Assembly (NCBI RefSeq): GCF_032062135.1 | Contig: NC_092863.1 | Span: 22,083,719-22,147,718 of the forward strand | Length of the DNA stretch: 64,000 nucleotides | DNA from: Pyxicephalus adspersus | Lineage: Eukaryota > Chordata > Amphibia > Anura > Pyxicephalidae | Direction: 5' to 3' | Shown here: positions 21,990 to 34,365 of the stretch, piece after piece | How the letters are laid out: every line of letters begins with the position of its first letter | How positions within the stretch are numbered: the first letter of the stretch is position 1 | Position numbers and translations under genes: made by a program | The notes under the pieces: generated by a model | The model's database searches: none | What the model was told of the DNA's origin: nothing | What the model saw: the letters and a program-made list of their open reading frames with translations, nothing else

Positions 21990-22800
21990 CCTGGGTTTGT
22001 TCTTCACATGACTGGGCTGCTAAACTTTCTGGGTACACTCTTTTGTAAAGAAAGAATCAAACGAAAAGGTGATGGTGTCTGTATGTAAGAAGTGATCTGA
22101 AAGTGAATGTGAAAGCACAATTTGTTAATGAAACAAGTGATGAGGTGGAGTTGAATTTAGGGATGCATAATACACAGTTAATTATTGGAGTCTGCTATAG
22201 GCCCCCCAGTGCTAAGGAAGAAATAGAGAAACAACTACTAGCACAGATAGAAAAGGCTGCAAAAGCTGGCATGGGTTTAGTAATGGGAGATTTTAAATAC
22301 CCTGACATTGACTAAAGTAATGGCACTACAGGTACAGAAAAAGGGCAGACATGTATGAATTTAACACAAGATGAATTTATAGAAGCCCCAACTAGAAATG
22401 ATAGCCTGCTGGGCCTAGTTTTCTCTAATGTAGAGCTTATAAAAAATGTGCATATAAAATAGAATCTGGGTAGCATTGACCATAATATGATTTCATCTAA
22501 TGTAACTTGTAAAAAAGAAGCAAAAACAGGAAAGATTAAAACATTCAATTTAAGAAAGCAATTTTTCCATTATTAAGGGCAGCGCTCTGTGACATGGACT
22601 GGGAGAGAATATTGTCTTCAAAGAACACAGAACAGAAATGGGAATGTTTTAAGCCTGTTCTACACAAACACACTGAAAAATATATTCCAATGGGTAATAG
22701 GTTTTACTTTTAGCCTCCTAAACTTGTGGCTCACAGCTAATGTTAAAAAAACATAAAGGAAAAAAGGTATTCCAAAAATATAAAACATGAAGGATCACCT
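21990..22800 (+). pseudogene. CR1-like LINE, endonuclease portion
   Basis: Encodes the AP-endonuclease end of a CR1 ORF2: TQLIIGVCYRPPSAKEEIE then GLVMGDFKYPDID (22,180-22,314, with K for the usual N in GDFNYPDI). After a stop follow EFIEAPTRNDSLLGLVFSN and GSIDHNMI (SDH-like motif). It runs to KKVFQKYK at about 22,780. Multiple stops; inactive. It overlaps in content with the CR1 copy starting at 23,515. Confidence 0.8.
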
Positions 22801-23514
22801 TCATCAATTAATTATGTTTTGTTGATTTTGTTTGATCTGATTATCAGTTTCCCAAACTTTTTCTCCATTGCATGTCTTTCATCAGAAATAAGATTTGTAG
22901 TCTGTATCCATGCCACCTATTCTCCATTTTTCTATGATGAGACTCCTAAAAAACCTAAACTCAAGTATGAAACTCAGGCTTATGTGTATCAGTCCATCTG
23001 TACAAGTGACATCCCTGCATTAGTGACAGGCATTTGATTTTTTTTTAGTTCTGGATATTTTCCTAGGAATAAAATGGAGACAGCAAACTGCCCCTGGATG
23101 CTACAATAAAAATGTATGACAATGCTGCTAAATATAATGAACATACCAACCAATTCAAAAAAAGTTGAGGGAGGAGTGTGGGTGGAGAAGAAGGTCAGGA
23201 GAGCATGACAAGATTAACTTGCCAGCCACACACAGGATGGCTGCTTCTATACATTCATTAGATATTTTTTTTTAATTGATGCAAGCTGACACCACTAAGG
23301 AATGTCCATTCTTCCAAAATATTATATTTATTAAAAGCTTTACCCATTGATATTTTGAGATCGTGTAATGACTATATCCAAAAGCTTATTAACAAATTTA
23401 TTTTGGCCATCATACTACTTAGACTTTCACAAGTCACTCATTTAGGCAGCATAAATGTGACGAAATAGATTTCTCATGATTTAATTATTCACGGTTATAA
23501 TATTTTGCTACTAG
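22801..23514. other. Non-CR1 spacer between two CR1 copies
   Basis: About 710 bp without family motifs separating two CR1 pieces that overlap in content. Confidence 0.45.
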
Positions 23515-24755
23515 AGTGTCCCATCTGGCTCATCAGGCTAATGTTAAAAAAGTCATAAAGAATATGAAAATGGCATTCCAAAAATATAAAAATGAAGGAT
23601 CACCTTCATCATTTGAAAACTATAAAGAGTATAACAAAAGATGTAAAAATGAGATAAAATGTGCAAAACTTAAAAATGAAAGACAGATTGCAAAAGAAAG
23701 TAAGACAACCCCCCAAAAATGTTCAGCAAAAAGATCAGATCTGTGCATGTAGGCCCCTTAAAGGATGTTTCTGGGCTGGTTTTTTAGCTCTGTGTACACA
23801 GAGGAAAATGTCCAAGTGAGATCAAGTCCAAATTGCTAATAGCAATGTCATTGCCCTAAATGAGCCACAATGGCTCACATTTGATATAATTGAGAAATAG
23901 TTAGGAACAAATAAGGTTGAAAAAAGCACTAGGACCTGATGGATTACATCCATGTGACCACAAAGAGCTGAGCTCAGTTATTTCAAAGCCATTGTTTCAA
24001 TTTTTTAAGACTAACTGGCATGGTACCATTGGTTTAGGCCAATGTGGTTCCTATCTTTAAAAAGGGAGCAAAGTCATTACCAAGTAACTACAGATTGGTA
24101 AGTTTAATGTCTAAAGTTGGAAAGGTACTAGAGGCTTTGATAAAGAACCACATGATTTACTCTTTTTAAAAAATAAGTAAGCAGGTAGACAGTGGAGTAA
24201 CAGTTGATATATTGTACTTAGATTTTGCTAAAGCATTTGACACAATACCCCACAGAAAAGTCAATCTATAAATAGAGAATTGGCTTAAAGACAGCATCCA
24301 GAGAATAGTGATAAATGATTAATTATCTGAATAGTACAAGGTAATTAGTAGTGTACCCCAGGGTTTAGTGTTGGGACCTTTACTGTTTAACATTTTTATA
24401 AGAAGGGATTCTTCACTGTAAGGTCTGTGAAAATGTGGAATAGGTTGTCTCAGGAAGTAGTTTCAGCAAGTACTATAGATTGCTTTGAGAAAAAGCTGTA
24501 ATCTTTTCTAGAAACACATAATTTACCTGGGTATTAAAGCTTTAAAGCAAAAATAACAGAGACTTTTGATCCAGGAAACATACAATTGCCTCATAGAATC
24601 AGGAAGGATTGCTCCCTGTTGGAGCAAATTAAACCAGGGTTTTTTTGCCTTCCTCTGGATCAACTATGTCAATGGGGTTTTTATCTGGGATATATTCATT
24701 TCCCTAGTGGTTGAACTTGATAGACTTTTTTCAACCTGATTAAATATGTAACATT
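23515..24755 (+). pseudogene. CR1-like LINE, linker to 3' end
   Basis: Starts SHLAHQANVKKVIKNMKMAF (23,516), then the RT: KALGPDG at about 23,925, VYLDFAKAFDTIPHRK-type text near 24,205-24,265, and GVPQGLVLGPLLFN-type text near 24,350-24,395. The fingers-palm middle is shortened. Downstream it deletes to the 3' region. The end shows the CR1 3' signature (TTTCCCTAGTGGTTGAACTT at about 24,701, then TTTTTTCAACCTGATTAAAT). Frameshifts and deletions make it inactive. Confidence 0.8.
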
Positions 24756-25254
24756 ACCAGCATATAAATTACATGCAGTAAAAGTATCATAGTCAGTATC
24801 CCTCCATTTTTAATGGTGAAAAGATGAGTTATAAGTAATTTGAAAGGTTAGAATGCAATAGTACCGCCGTTTTTTAACATGGAGCACATATGCAGCGCAA
24901 TTCAGAATAATGACTTTACCCTGTGGCTCTGTGATTTCCAACCTGGTCTTCCCTGCCCAATTGGTCATCATCCCTACCAGGGAGATCACAGATAATATCA
25001 GTACGAATAAGTACGAATATTCGAGTAAGTACGAATTTTCTTCAGAATGCCAATCTTCAATGCTAAGAAATTAGAACAAAGAGAAAGAAGAAAACGGGCT
25101 TGTATTTCACAATTCCAATGTATTGTATATTTATCAACAAAGATAATTTCCATAACATATGTATATGTATAGGTTAAGGGAGACATCTGCCTTTTTGTTA
25201 TTATTTGTTCTCTGGAAGAAATGTTTTACTCCTTAGTTTTATTACACACAAGGC
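24756..25254. other. Unassigned AT-rich DNA
   Basis: Contains a short direct repeat of gagtaagtacgaat-type text near 25,003-25,038. No gene seen. Confidence 0.4.
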
Positions 25255-25835
25255 CCCAAAGCCCTAGCTTAACTTTTATTTGAATTTGGCTTCTGGGGTA
25301 AGATCTTCAGTGGTTCGCACATTCGGGCTTCACTGATGTGCATTCTCATTCGCAAGAGTTCAAGATCGTCAGTTGACATTACCTATGACGATGCCCCTCT
25401 GATGTGCAATTGGAGTTGATTGAACTGCAGGCTTCGGATTTTCTCTTGTCCAAGTTTACTTCTTGCACTACTCTCATTGACTTCTACCATCAGCTGCCAC
25501 ATGCTCATATTGTTAGCCCGTGCCAAGCGTGTGATCGCAATGTTTGGCAGCACTTACTAGTGCGAGCAGCTGTTCTCCAAGATGAGATTTTGTAAGAACA
25601 AGCTGCGCTCTCTGCTCACTAACAATCACCTTAATGACATTTTGTTGCTGAACTCATAATTAGAACCTGATATTTTATCCCTTTCTAAGAACATGCGCCA
25701 TCATGTTTCCCATTGATCATACTGTATTTATAAATATAAAACCTTTCCTTAGACAACTTTTTTTCTTCTGGTCTAGTGTGCCTTCTAGACACCCGGAAAG
25801 GACCTAGTAGTCCAAAAAGTTTGTCCCGACCCCTG
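25255..25835 (+). pseudogene. hAT transposase C-terminal remnant, ZBED5/GTF2IRD2-like
   Basis: 25,404-25,595 reads MQLELIELQASDFLLSKF and LIDFYHQLPHAH. Other frames continue with a FGS...CEQLFS-like block and NKLRSLLTNNHLNDILLL, the dimerisation region of hAT transposases and of domesticated relatives. The segment ends at an hAT terminus ...GTCCCGACCCCTG (25,835), followed by gtctagac, a site fitting the 8-bp target pattern. The 5' half and left end are missing. Frameshifts argue against a domesticated gene. Confidence 0.7.
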
Positions 25836-25843
25836 GTCTAGAC

Positions 25844-26864
25844 TATAAAACTGAAAAATAGACTATAGACTGAAGATTTTAAAGACTTGAATCATATCTG
25901 TGTTAGTGAGGATGGAAAACAGAAGTGCAAGGCATAAGAAGATATAGGGACAGTTGCTTGGTCGTCGACTCCTAAGGCTACAGTGGATATATCTACCTTC
26001 AGGCCACCTGAACTCATTTACTTCACACATTAGACTCCTTTGCTGCATGAAAGCATCACACTCATGTCAATTCTTTCTGCTTCACAAACCATTGAGGACA
26101 CTCTCTGCTATAACAGACTATTATTAATATATTTCACAGGATTTTTATTTCACATCACAAGACTAGTGATGTTGGCTAGTCCTCTGACATTCAATCTCAG
26201 CTTTAGCCCTTCTATATTGATAGCATTTAAGTGACTTGCAAAGGATTGAAGAGTGACAATAGTTTGGCAGTGTGTAAAAAGGCACTATTTCCCAAAGCTA
26301 GCTTCAGATCTGGGCAACAGCTTGTGGATGTCCACACAGATAACGGAATCGCAAAACAGAGATTGTGATGTCTACTTCTGTGCATATTTGAGGTTTCTAG
26401 CAGAACAATTCAGAGTTAGCAATGACTCCCGAGCAGGAGGTGTGTATAGAATCTACCAAGACATATAATAAGTGGTGAAAACACCACTTTTTGTTTCTTC
26501 CTGTGGATCTGTTTATCTACATTAAATTAGGAATTGTGTTTCCTTTTCACTGGTCTTTCAAAAAATAAAAATGATTGAAGATAAAAAAAGATGGCAGAAT
26601 GTTTTTGGAACACTAAGTCAACAGCTGAATCGTGACACCATCACAACACCATTGAGGTAATAAAGAAAAAAACATAACATGCCTGATAAACACCATTGTT
26701 TACATCAGTATTTTATTAAGGACTACACTAATTATTTTAAGGTATCACTGAATTTGAGTTATAAATCTTTCTCTGTTGGCATGTTTCATGCTCCCAATAT
26801 CATAATGTATATTGTAGTTAATTTAAAACTATGATTTACCCAAATATTCAATCTTTCTTTGTAG
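25844..26864. other. Intron or 5' flank of PLXDC1 exon
   Basis: No repeat coding seen. Ends in a pyrimidine tract and tag acceptor (tctttctttgtag) serving the exon at 26,865. Confidence 0.5.
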
Positions 26865-27008
26865 GAGGACAGCCACAAGTACTATGCACCAAGAGTTCTG
26901 GGGCATTCGGAGTTGCAAAGCAGGAACTTATGGATGGATTTAGTGCAGGAGAACAGCAAAAAGATTAGAGTGCACGGCATTCTCTCCAATGCACACAGGC
27001 AAGCTTCG
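26865..27008 (+). CDS. PLXDC1: PLXDC1 exon (region before the nidogen-like fold)
   Basis: A 144-base exon of 48 codons, phase 0 at both ends, flanked by acceptor tctttctttgtag and donor gtgaga. It encodes EDSHKYYAPRVLGHSELQSR, then NLWMDL and KIRVHGILSNAHRQAS. From knowledge of the family, PLXDC1 (TEM7) and PLXDC2 have a DNHSYYVSRLYGP-like start, an ELWVD motif and HRQAS at this point. These are type I membrane glycoproteins that bind nidogen and cortactin and are raised in tumour endothelium. The exon joins in frame to 40,034 (HRQAS|RVTLSF). The signal-peptide exon is not in view and presumably lies upstream. PLXDC2 is the alternative; wording in the next exons favours PLXDC1. Confidence 0.85.
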
Positions 27009-27594
27009 GTGAGATCACACCTACATTGTACACATTGTATATGTAAAATCAAAATACCAAGATTTACCAGAGACATCTATTAACACATTTAAGAATTATT
27101 TATGGCACAGATATATTTGGGTAGCCTTGTTTTGTAATAACATTTAAGAAGTCAAGATTGAAAACTGTAGCCAATAAAAAGAAACATATCCATAGGGAAA
27201 AAAACGTGTGTGTAAAGGTAAAATTTTTTCCTAGTTTGGGTAGGGTGGAAAAAAGTTAGACCCCCCCCCCACCAACCTTACCTGTGGTCTGTGTGTTGTG
27301 ATAAGGTACCCCTTTTCTTCATTATCCCCAAAAACAGGGTGGAAGTCTTGTCAAATGTTTAATGACAACTGTCATTGATGAAATGATCTCACCACCAGGA
27401 CAGAGAGCAAACAGCAACATGATTGTGGTTTATGCCCATTCCTGCTTTATCCAAATCTAAAACAGGGTAATTTTACCTAGGTATTTACTTTAAGTGATTT
27501 AGGTCCTAAATATGGTAGCAGAGTTATGTTTGAGGGCTTCGGTCAAATGTCACTGCTTCATGAGATGTGATTCCCCAATTCATCCCTGTAGTCT
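27009..27594. other. PLXDC1 intron start with interspersed repeat
   Basis: Donor gtgaga at 27,009. 27,215-27,560 has repeat-like text with a C run at 27,260-27,271. No coding signature. The whole intron runs to 40,033. Confidence 0.5.
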
Positions 27595-27920
27595 TGACCT
27601 ATAGACAAGCTCCCACACTTATAGACCAGTCCCAGAACACAGTTGCCACCAGGACTTGAATATGCAAGTAATCATCCTTTGGGGAGAGCAAGGATTGTGA
27701 AATTACCAGAGAGTCCAGGAGTCCAGTCAGAAAGGTCCAGGAGTGACAAAGCAAAGTGTCAGCAACTGGTAGTAGATTGCGGGTAGTAGTAAGGCCGCAA
27801 AGGCCAAGAGAGGGAAGACCCCCTGTGCAAGCAGGTGCACGAAGACAATGGAGGGTACATACACTTTTATAAAAAGGTGCCAGCAGGCAGAGCGGCTGAC
27901 CACCCATGTCTGTCACCAGA
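27595..27920 (-). mobile_element. Possible LTR fragment with TATA box
   Basis: A 105-codon open frame on the minus strand looks like chance coding in an LTR. TATAAAAG lies at about 27,869 on the minus strand, about 30 bases before candidate start text. No partner LTR or coding region is adjacent. Low confidence. Confidence 0.3.
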
Positions 27921-29194
27921 TGCCACCACTAGATCAAATGGAAGCGCATGTGCTGACATGATTGTAAACCTTTGCTGTGGAGCTGAGGGTTTTTAAAATT
28001 TGATATACTTTTATGTACTGGCTGCCAAAGTACAGTGTCGCTATTCGGATACCCATAAGAACTTATTGTTTCTCTAACACTGTCAGTAGGATATAGGAAG
28101 TAATACATTTGTTGTAGTGTATTGTAAAATTAATTATACTCATATACACACACACTATTCATACAAAAATGTCTTATATTCTATATTCTCATAAGACACA
28201 TAGTAAAGTCAATTTTCATATTTAAAATGATACATCATCTACTTCATACAGTAAATATTTGTAATACAGCACAACTCTTTCTCCTGTTTATGAAATGAAT
28301 ATAAACTTTTTCAAGGATATTCATGAGAATAGGCCTACAAGAGACTGAATTATACAAATTTACAGAAAAAGAGAAAAAGAAAAAGGGATAACAATAACAG
28401 TTTCATACTACATTTACAAAATCACATGTACAAGAGTCTGCATTAAAAATAATAGTTAATTATCGAGCCACAGAATTGTTTTTGTGCTATCATACTTAAG
28501 ACCTCTGAATGCCTTTCGCCCTGGAAAGAGTAGCAGCATACCATAAGAAAAATGTAGTAGTGTAGGTACCCTGCACTACTAGATGAATAGACTGCACCTC
28601 TCTTTCTAATATCTATTGGATTGGAGTAAGAAAATTTATGAGCTCACAGCATCACTCTCTGTTGTTTTGTATGCCAAGATATCTTTTCCTTTTATTGATG
28701 TAGCCTGGTTCTGCCCGTATGAATGTAATAAAAAAGAAGTGTATATGTATAATAGACCACTATGTTTGTTCAGCATGTAGACATAGACTTTCACACTAGG
28801 TAATAACATGACTTGGGACAAGACCTGAACTGGATCAATTTTCAGTCACCAAAGCAAATGCCAAACAGTTTATAGTAAGAAATCTTCTAGTTCTGGTGAA
28901 ATGGTGTGCTCAGAATTGGCTCGTTTCCAGATGACTGTGGGTGGTAAGAGATTGAATTGCCTATATTCTGATACTGGTTAAGGAATGTTGAGTTAGAGCT
29001 GAGAAGCACACAGATCATTGCCATATCCTTGATAAAGAGAGACATTGATCTTGTTGCAAAACAATCCACATTTATATAGCAGCACCAGTCTATTGTCCTG
29101 GTCAGATTACATAATAAAAGTGTGGGTTAGAGAGGCCTGCGTCTACCTTGAATTTGGGATAGAAAAGTTTGAAATGAATAAAGAATGTTGCTCT
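27921..29194. other. PLXDC1 intron, AT-rich
   Basis: No exon or recognised repeat. Short open frames only. Confidence 0.45.
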
Positions 29195-29400
29195 AACCCT
29201 GTGTTTTCAACCAGGGTTACTCCAAAGGTTGCTGGGGGTCCCTGGAGCAATGAGCAATTTGTTACCCTCAGGTTAGTTTAACTGACACCAAAAATCTTTT
29301 TAGCTAGCTGTGATTGTGGCATTCATCCGACTGACTACCACACTAATGCACTGTGAGCTGTAGATATATACCGGTAGTAGTACTAGTAGTCAGAAAGGCT
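29195..29400 (+). mobile_element. hAT-like MITE fragment
   Basis: Starts CCAGGGTTACTCC and shares ACCACACTAATG(C/T)ACTGT(G/T)AGCTGT with the MITE at 49,855-49,990. Diverged and without clear target duplication. Confidence 0.5.
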
Positions 29401-30584
29401 GTTTGTGCATTGTCATCTGAAGTGCTAGGAGTTTAGTCAAGGGATTATTGAGAGGGGATGAGTAGGCTGCCTTGTGAAATGAATAGGACATGGGAAGGGA
29501 TTGCTCAGGACCCAGAATCACAGGCTTCTAAAGGGTATTCCAGCTTCATCTTAAATGTCACGCAGCCTGATGTGTTCAAGGTCCTATTGAAAAAAAAAAA
29601 CCTGTGTAAATAAGGTTAAGAGAGTTTTTATGGCTCTCCTTCCTTTGTTTGCCTTTTGGTGTTGGAGAGGGTGAGTGATGCAGGTTTGACCACTTCCATT
29701 TTTTCTGTTCATTGAAAAAAACAAAACATTTTAAATGCCCCATAGTATCCAGCACACCAAAGAAAAAGATAAAATGTAGGGAATATGTTGATCAAAAGTA
29801 GTGTTGTTTAAAAATGTCTATTCAATCCAAACCCAAATGCAAAGACCATTAAAGTCAATGGGGAAAAATGTAAGTGGTTAGATTATTGGTCTCAGAAAAG
29901 TCACTTCAGCAGCCAAATTGAGCAAAATGCTATGGGTAAACCATAAATGTATCTGTAATGTTGGGCTACTGATAGCAAAACAGGATAAATGTGTGCAGTG
30001 GTGGAGAAAGGGACATATGTGTCTTTGTGGACAACAATGGAAAGACTCAAACACTTAATTTACATCTCTTTGGCACCTCATTTGAATGGCATGTTATTGT
30101 AAAGCACAAGTAGCATTCATGGTAAAAAAAATCACATTGCCAGCCATATATACATTACATAAGTACCATTGTATTTGGGTCTCATAGAAGAGGCAGAAGT
30201 TCTTTGAGTTGAATTCCTAAAACATGAGTTAGGCCTCTTAGTGGATGCAGAAGGGTCTTGTAGTTGTCATGAAGTTAAAGGTATCCATGCTGTATACATA
30301 CACATACAATTGCATACAATTATGAACAGGCCTGGCTGCTTTCTTGTTTGTGAAACATTAGTAGATGGATCCTTGCAGAAAATATTTTTCATTTTTGCAA
30401 GGAAGCATGAATAACAAACAGTTTACAACAATATTTAAATTTAAAATACCGAGCTTGTGATTTTGTTACAGAAGGTCATATCTAAACTAATACAATAAGT
30501 AGCCTCAAAATCCTTAATTCACACTAACATTTTCCAGACCCCAAACAACCTATTAACCAGTGTTTCTTTATCTAATGATGTTTC
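29401..30584. other. PLXDC1 intron, unassigned
   Basis: No coding or repeat family recognised. Confidence 0.45.
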
Positions 30585-31020
30585 CAGCCAGTCCATTTGA
30601 AATCTGAATCTCAGTTTTTCTCTAAACAAACCAGAAGTGGGTGGTTCTGGGCTTATTCATTTATGCAGGATAGTCTTTTTTTGCTACTAGAGAGACGATG
30701 GAGAGGAATTTACTGTACCCTCTCTCAATTCGTGCCCCATGGATTGTTAAGGTGCCGAACAATGTCCAAGCAGGAGTCTGCGTGGAGTGACTCACTAATT
30801 TCTGTAAGGTATAGGATGCAACCAATTTACAAAAATGTCTAATTTATGGGCAGCTCCAAAACATATGATACAAATCAGCCACCTCAGTCTCACATGACAG
30901 GTATGCACTTGGATCATCACAGAGTGAATTAAATAATGTATGAAGCAATGGTGATTGGAGAACTTTTGGCCAGGTTGAAGGTTTTTGATGCTGGTGCTGG
31001 AAAATAGAAACATATTACAA
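30585..31020 (-). pseudogene. L1/Tx1-like ORF2 C-terminal fragment
   Basis: On the minus strand, AYLSCETEVADLYHMFWSCP at about 30,920-30,855 is the L1 CCHC-like block. Surrounding frames resemble the rest of ORF2's C terminus. It is probably the downstream end of the same L1 whose RT lies at 34,366-35,500; the intervening DNA is the Tc1/L2 duplication. Confidence 0.65.
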
Positions 31021-31021
31021 T

Positions 31022-31904
31022 GCATGCCCAAGCCATCACACTGCCTCTGCCATGTTTTACAGATTATGTGGTATGCTTTGGATCATGAGCTGTTCCACAC
31101 ATTCTCCATACTTTTTCTTGCCATCATTCTGGTAAAAGTTGATCTTGGTTTCATCTGTCCAAAGAATGTTTTTCCAGAACTGTGCTGGCTTTTTTAGATG
31201 TTTTTAAATCCAGTCTAGCCTTTCTATTCTAGAGGCTTATGAGTGGCTTGCACCCTGCACCCTGCAGAGGACCCTCTGTATTTACTTTCATGCAGTCTTC
31301 TCTTAATGGTAGACTTGGATATCGATACGCCTACTTCCTGGAAAGTGTTGTTCATTTGGTTGGCTGTTGTGAAGGGGCTTCTCTTCACCATGGAATTGAT
31401 TCTGTGCCACCATCCACCACTGTTGTCTTCTATGGACGTCCAGGTCTTTTGGCTTTGCTGAGTTCACCAGCGCTTTGTTTCTTTCTCATGATGTACCAAA
31501 CTGTAGATTTTGCCACTCCTAATTTTGTAGCAATTTCTCGGATGGGTTTTTTTTTGCTGTTTTTGCAGCTTAAGGATGGCTTGTTTCACCAGCATACCGA
31601 CATATGAAGGAATTGCCCACACCAGCCCATGAAATAGCTTTTGAGTCAATTGTCCAAATACTTTTGAGTAAATTGAAGTTGTTTCATTTAAAATTAATTG
31701 TGGTAATGTACAGAACCAAAATTAGAAAAAAGTTGCCTTAAAAGCTCCAAACCTTCTATGTATATTTTGAAGTAATTTTCCAATTTGGGAATGTAGCATG
31801 TGCTATTTAATTAATAGAGGTAAAAAATTTGTCCAGAATGTAATATACATACATTTCCACATTGTTAGTAGCTGCAGTACGAAGGAAGGTTGAAAGGCTA
31901 CGAA
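31022..31904 (-). pseudogene. Tc1-like transposon, copy A
   Basis: Same sequence as copy B but starting at its HG(C)HG(T) segment, so the DDE C terminus is missing. The N-terminal helix-turn-helix region is present, with an in-frame stop soon after the linker (SGKIYSLVHH). Bounded at 31,022 by an abrupt switch to L1 sequence. Confidence 0.8.
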
Positions 31905-31975
31905 TTAACATAACAATAAATCATCCACAAACACGGTTACTTTAGCCCTCCTGTTCCCAATGAGTATGCCTTGAA
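31905..31975 (-). mobile_element. L1 FADD-box remnant in copy A
   Basis: Minus strand encodes KVTVFVDDLLL, the L1 catalytic FADD box. It directly joins L2 at 31,979; in copy B the same stretch continues into 1.2 kb of L1 instead. Confidence 0.7.
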
Positions 31976-31978
31976 AAT

Positions 31979-33176
31979 TAAAGAAACTTGAAAGGAGCAG
32001 TCAGACAGATAGGAAGAAAACCAAGAGAGAGCAGTGCCACTGATACCAATGAAGCGCATGATTTGTATTAGAAGGGGGTGATTAACAGTGTCAAAAGCAA
32101 AGAAAAGATCAAGAAGAAGGAATAGCTGCCTTGAGACTTGGCTCTGATGAGGTAATTTGCCACATTAGTAAGGGCTGTTTTGGTGGAGTGGGCAGCTCGA
32201 AAATCAGACTGGAGAGGGTCAAGAAGAGAGTTGGTGCTCAAGTAATTGGTGAATCTTTTGTAGACAAGGCGCTCAAGAAGTTTGGAAACATATGTGAGAA
32301 AGAACACAGGACAGTAGGGAGGGGTCTAGTGATTTTTTTTTCAGATTAGGGAGAATTATGGCATGTTTGAAAGCGGAGGGGTAGATACCAGTGGAGAGGG
32401 AAAGGTTAGGGCGGAAGCCAGGGTTGAGGAATGGGCATGGATTGGATTAGAGGGAATTGGGTCAAGCGGACAGGTAGTAGATGGGGATGATGAGAGAAGA
32501 GAGGAGACTTCATTCACAGTAGCAGGGGTGAGGGAGGCCAGTCATGATTTACTGGTTGAAGGCGAAGATATGGTTTGAGTGGCCCAGTGAGCAGAGACAT
32601 CATGCCTGATTTTGTCAATTTGATCTCTTATGTAGGTGGCAATGTCTTGGGCAAAAAAGGCTGTTGTGGGGGGAGCAGGTGTGGGGTTTAGGAGGGAGTC
32701 AATTGTTGAGAAGAGGCTGCCTGGGTTGGATACTTGGGAGGAAATGACAGAGGAGAAATGTTGCTTGGTAACAGTGAGTTTACTGTTAAAGTGTTGTAGT
32801 CTGGCTTTGTAGTCCATGAAGTCAGCGCTGAAGCCAGATTTTCTCCACTTGCACTCAGCTGCACAAACAGTCTTTTGTAGCTTTTTGGTGTGATTGTTGT
32901 GCCAGGGATGGGGTTTAGCAGGACGGGGGTAGTGGAAGGTGGCAGGGGCAATTTTATCCAGGGCCAAAGAAACAGTGTGGTTGAACTAAGTGGCAGCTTT
33001 ATCCAGAGATGTGATATTAGAGAGGGTGGGGGTTAGGGAGGTAAGTCAGTTTGAGAATAGGTTGTGGTGAAGGTTACAGATATCTCTCTGGCATTGACCA
33101 GGTCTGATATGTGGCAAAGGGGAGCAAGAGTTCTATAGTTTGAAGGTGATAATGTAGTGATCAGAAAAAGTTGCTG
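31979..33176 (-). pseudogene. L2-like LINE fragment, copy A
   Basis: Minus-strand text runs from the endonuclease-RT linker (ALDKIAPATFHYPRPAKPHP, WRKSGFSADFMDYKARLQHF, LFSTIDSLLNP) to the RT (YVSKLLERLVYKRFTNYLST, SDFRAAHSTKTALTNV). It has frameshifts and stops between the blocks and loses both the 5' endonuclease and the 3' half of RT. Nearly identical to copy B. Confidence 0.85.
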
Positions 33177-34365
33177 TGTGTTTGTGGGCCTTTCTGTCTG
33201 AAGTTTAGTCTTCAACAAGTGAAATGCATGCTCAGGACAGGTGACTGACTTGGCCATTCAAGAATATTCCACTTCTTTGCTTTTATAAACTCCTAGGTTG
33301 CTTTGGCTGTATGTTTTGGATCATTGTCCATCTCTATTATGAAACGTCTCTCAATTAATTTGACTTTATTTAGCTGGATTTGAGCAGACCGTATGTCTCT
33401 GAACACCTCAGAATACATTTGGCTGCTTCTGTCCTGTGTCACATCATTGATAAACACTAGTGTCCCAGTGCCATGGCAGCCATGCACGCCCAAGCCATCA
33501 CACTGCCTCTGCCATGTTTTACAGATTATGTGGTATGCTTTGGATCATGAGCTGTTCCACGCCTTCTCCATACTTTTTCTTGCCATCATTCTGGTAAAAG
33601 TAGATCTTGGTTTCATCTGTCCAAAGAATGTTTTTCCAGAACTGTGCTGGCTTTTTTAGATGTTTTTAAGTCCATTCTAGCCTTTCTATTCTTGAGGCTT
33701 ATGAGTGGCTTGCACCTTGCACCCTGCAGTGCACCCTCTGTATTTACTTTCATGCAGTCTTCTCTTTAGGGTAGACTTGGATATCGATACGCCTACTTCC
33801 TGGAAAGTATTGTTCATTTAGTTGGCTGTTGGGAAGGGGTTTCTCTTCACCATGGAAATGATTCTGCGATCATCCACCACTGTTGTTTTCCGTGGACGTC
33901 CAGGTCTTTTGGCTTTGCTGAGTTCACCAGCGCTTTGTTTCTTTATCATGATGTACCAAACTGTAGATTTTGCCACTCCTAATATGGTAGCAATTTCTCG
34001 GATGGGTTTTTTTTGCTGTTTTTGCAGCTTAAGGATGGCTTGTTTCACCAGCATACCGACATATGAGAGAATTGCCCACACCAGCCCATGAAATAGCTTT
34101 TGAGTCAATTGTCCAAATACTTTTGAGTCCCTGAAATTGAAGTTGTTTCATTTAAAATTAATTGTGGTAATGTACAGAACCAAAATTAGAAAAAAGTCGC
34201 CTTAAAAGCCCCAAACCTTCTATGTATATTTTGTTGTAATTTTCCAATTTGGGAATGAAGCATGTGCTATTTAATTAATAGAGGTAAAAAATTTTACCAG
34301 AATGTACTATATATACAGTTCCACATTGTGTTAGTAGCTGCAGTACAAAGGAAGGCTGGAAGGCT
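33177..34365 (-). pseudogene. Tc1-like transposase, copy B
   Basis: N-terminal part 34,108-33,818: QAILKLQKQQKKPIREIATI, GVAKSTVWYI, then RPGRPRKTT, the paired-like helix-turn-helix and GRPR linker of Tc1. C-terminal part from 33,493: VFINDVTQDRSSQMYSEVF, then MDNDPKHTAKAT, the second catalytic Asp motif. The final Glu region near 33,260 is frameshifted. Dead. Confidence 0.85.

Noticed and set aside
25404..25595. Domesticated hAT-derived host gene
   Set aside because: Adjacent frames are shifted and the element's own terminus is attached, so it reads as a dead transposon.
31239..31607. 122-codon + strand frame as a gene, with a similar one at 33,822-34,091
   Set aside because: Antisense shadow of the duplicated Tc1 transposase.
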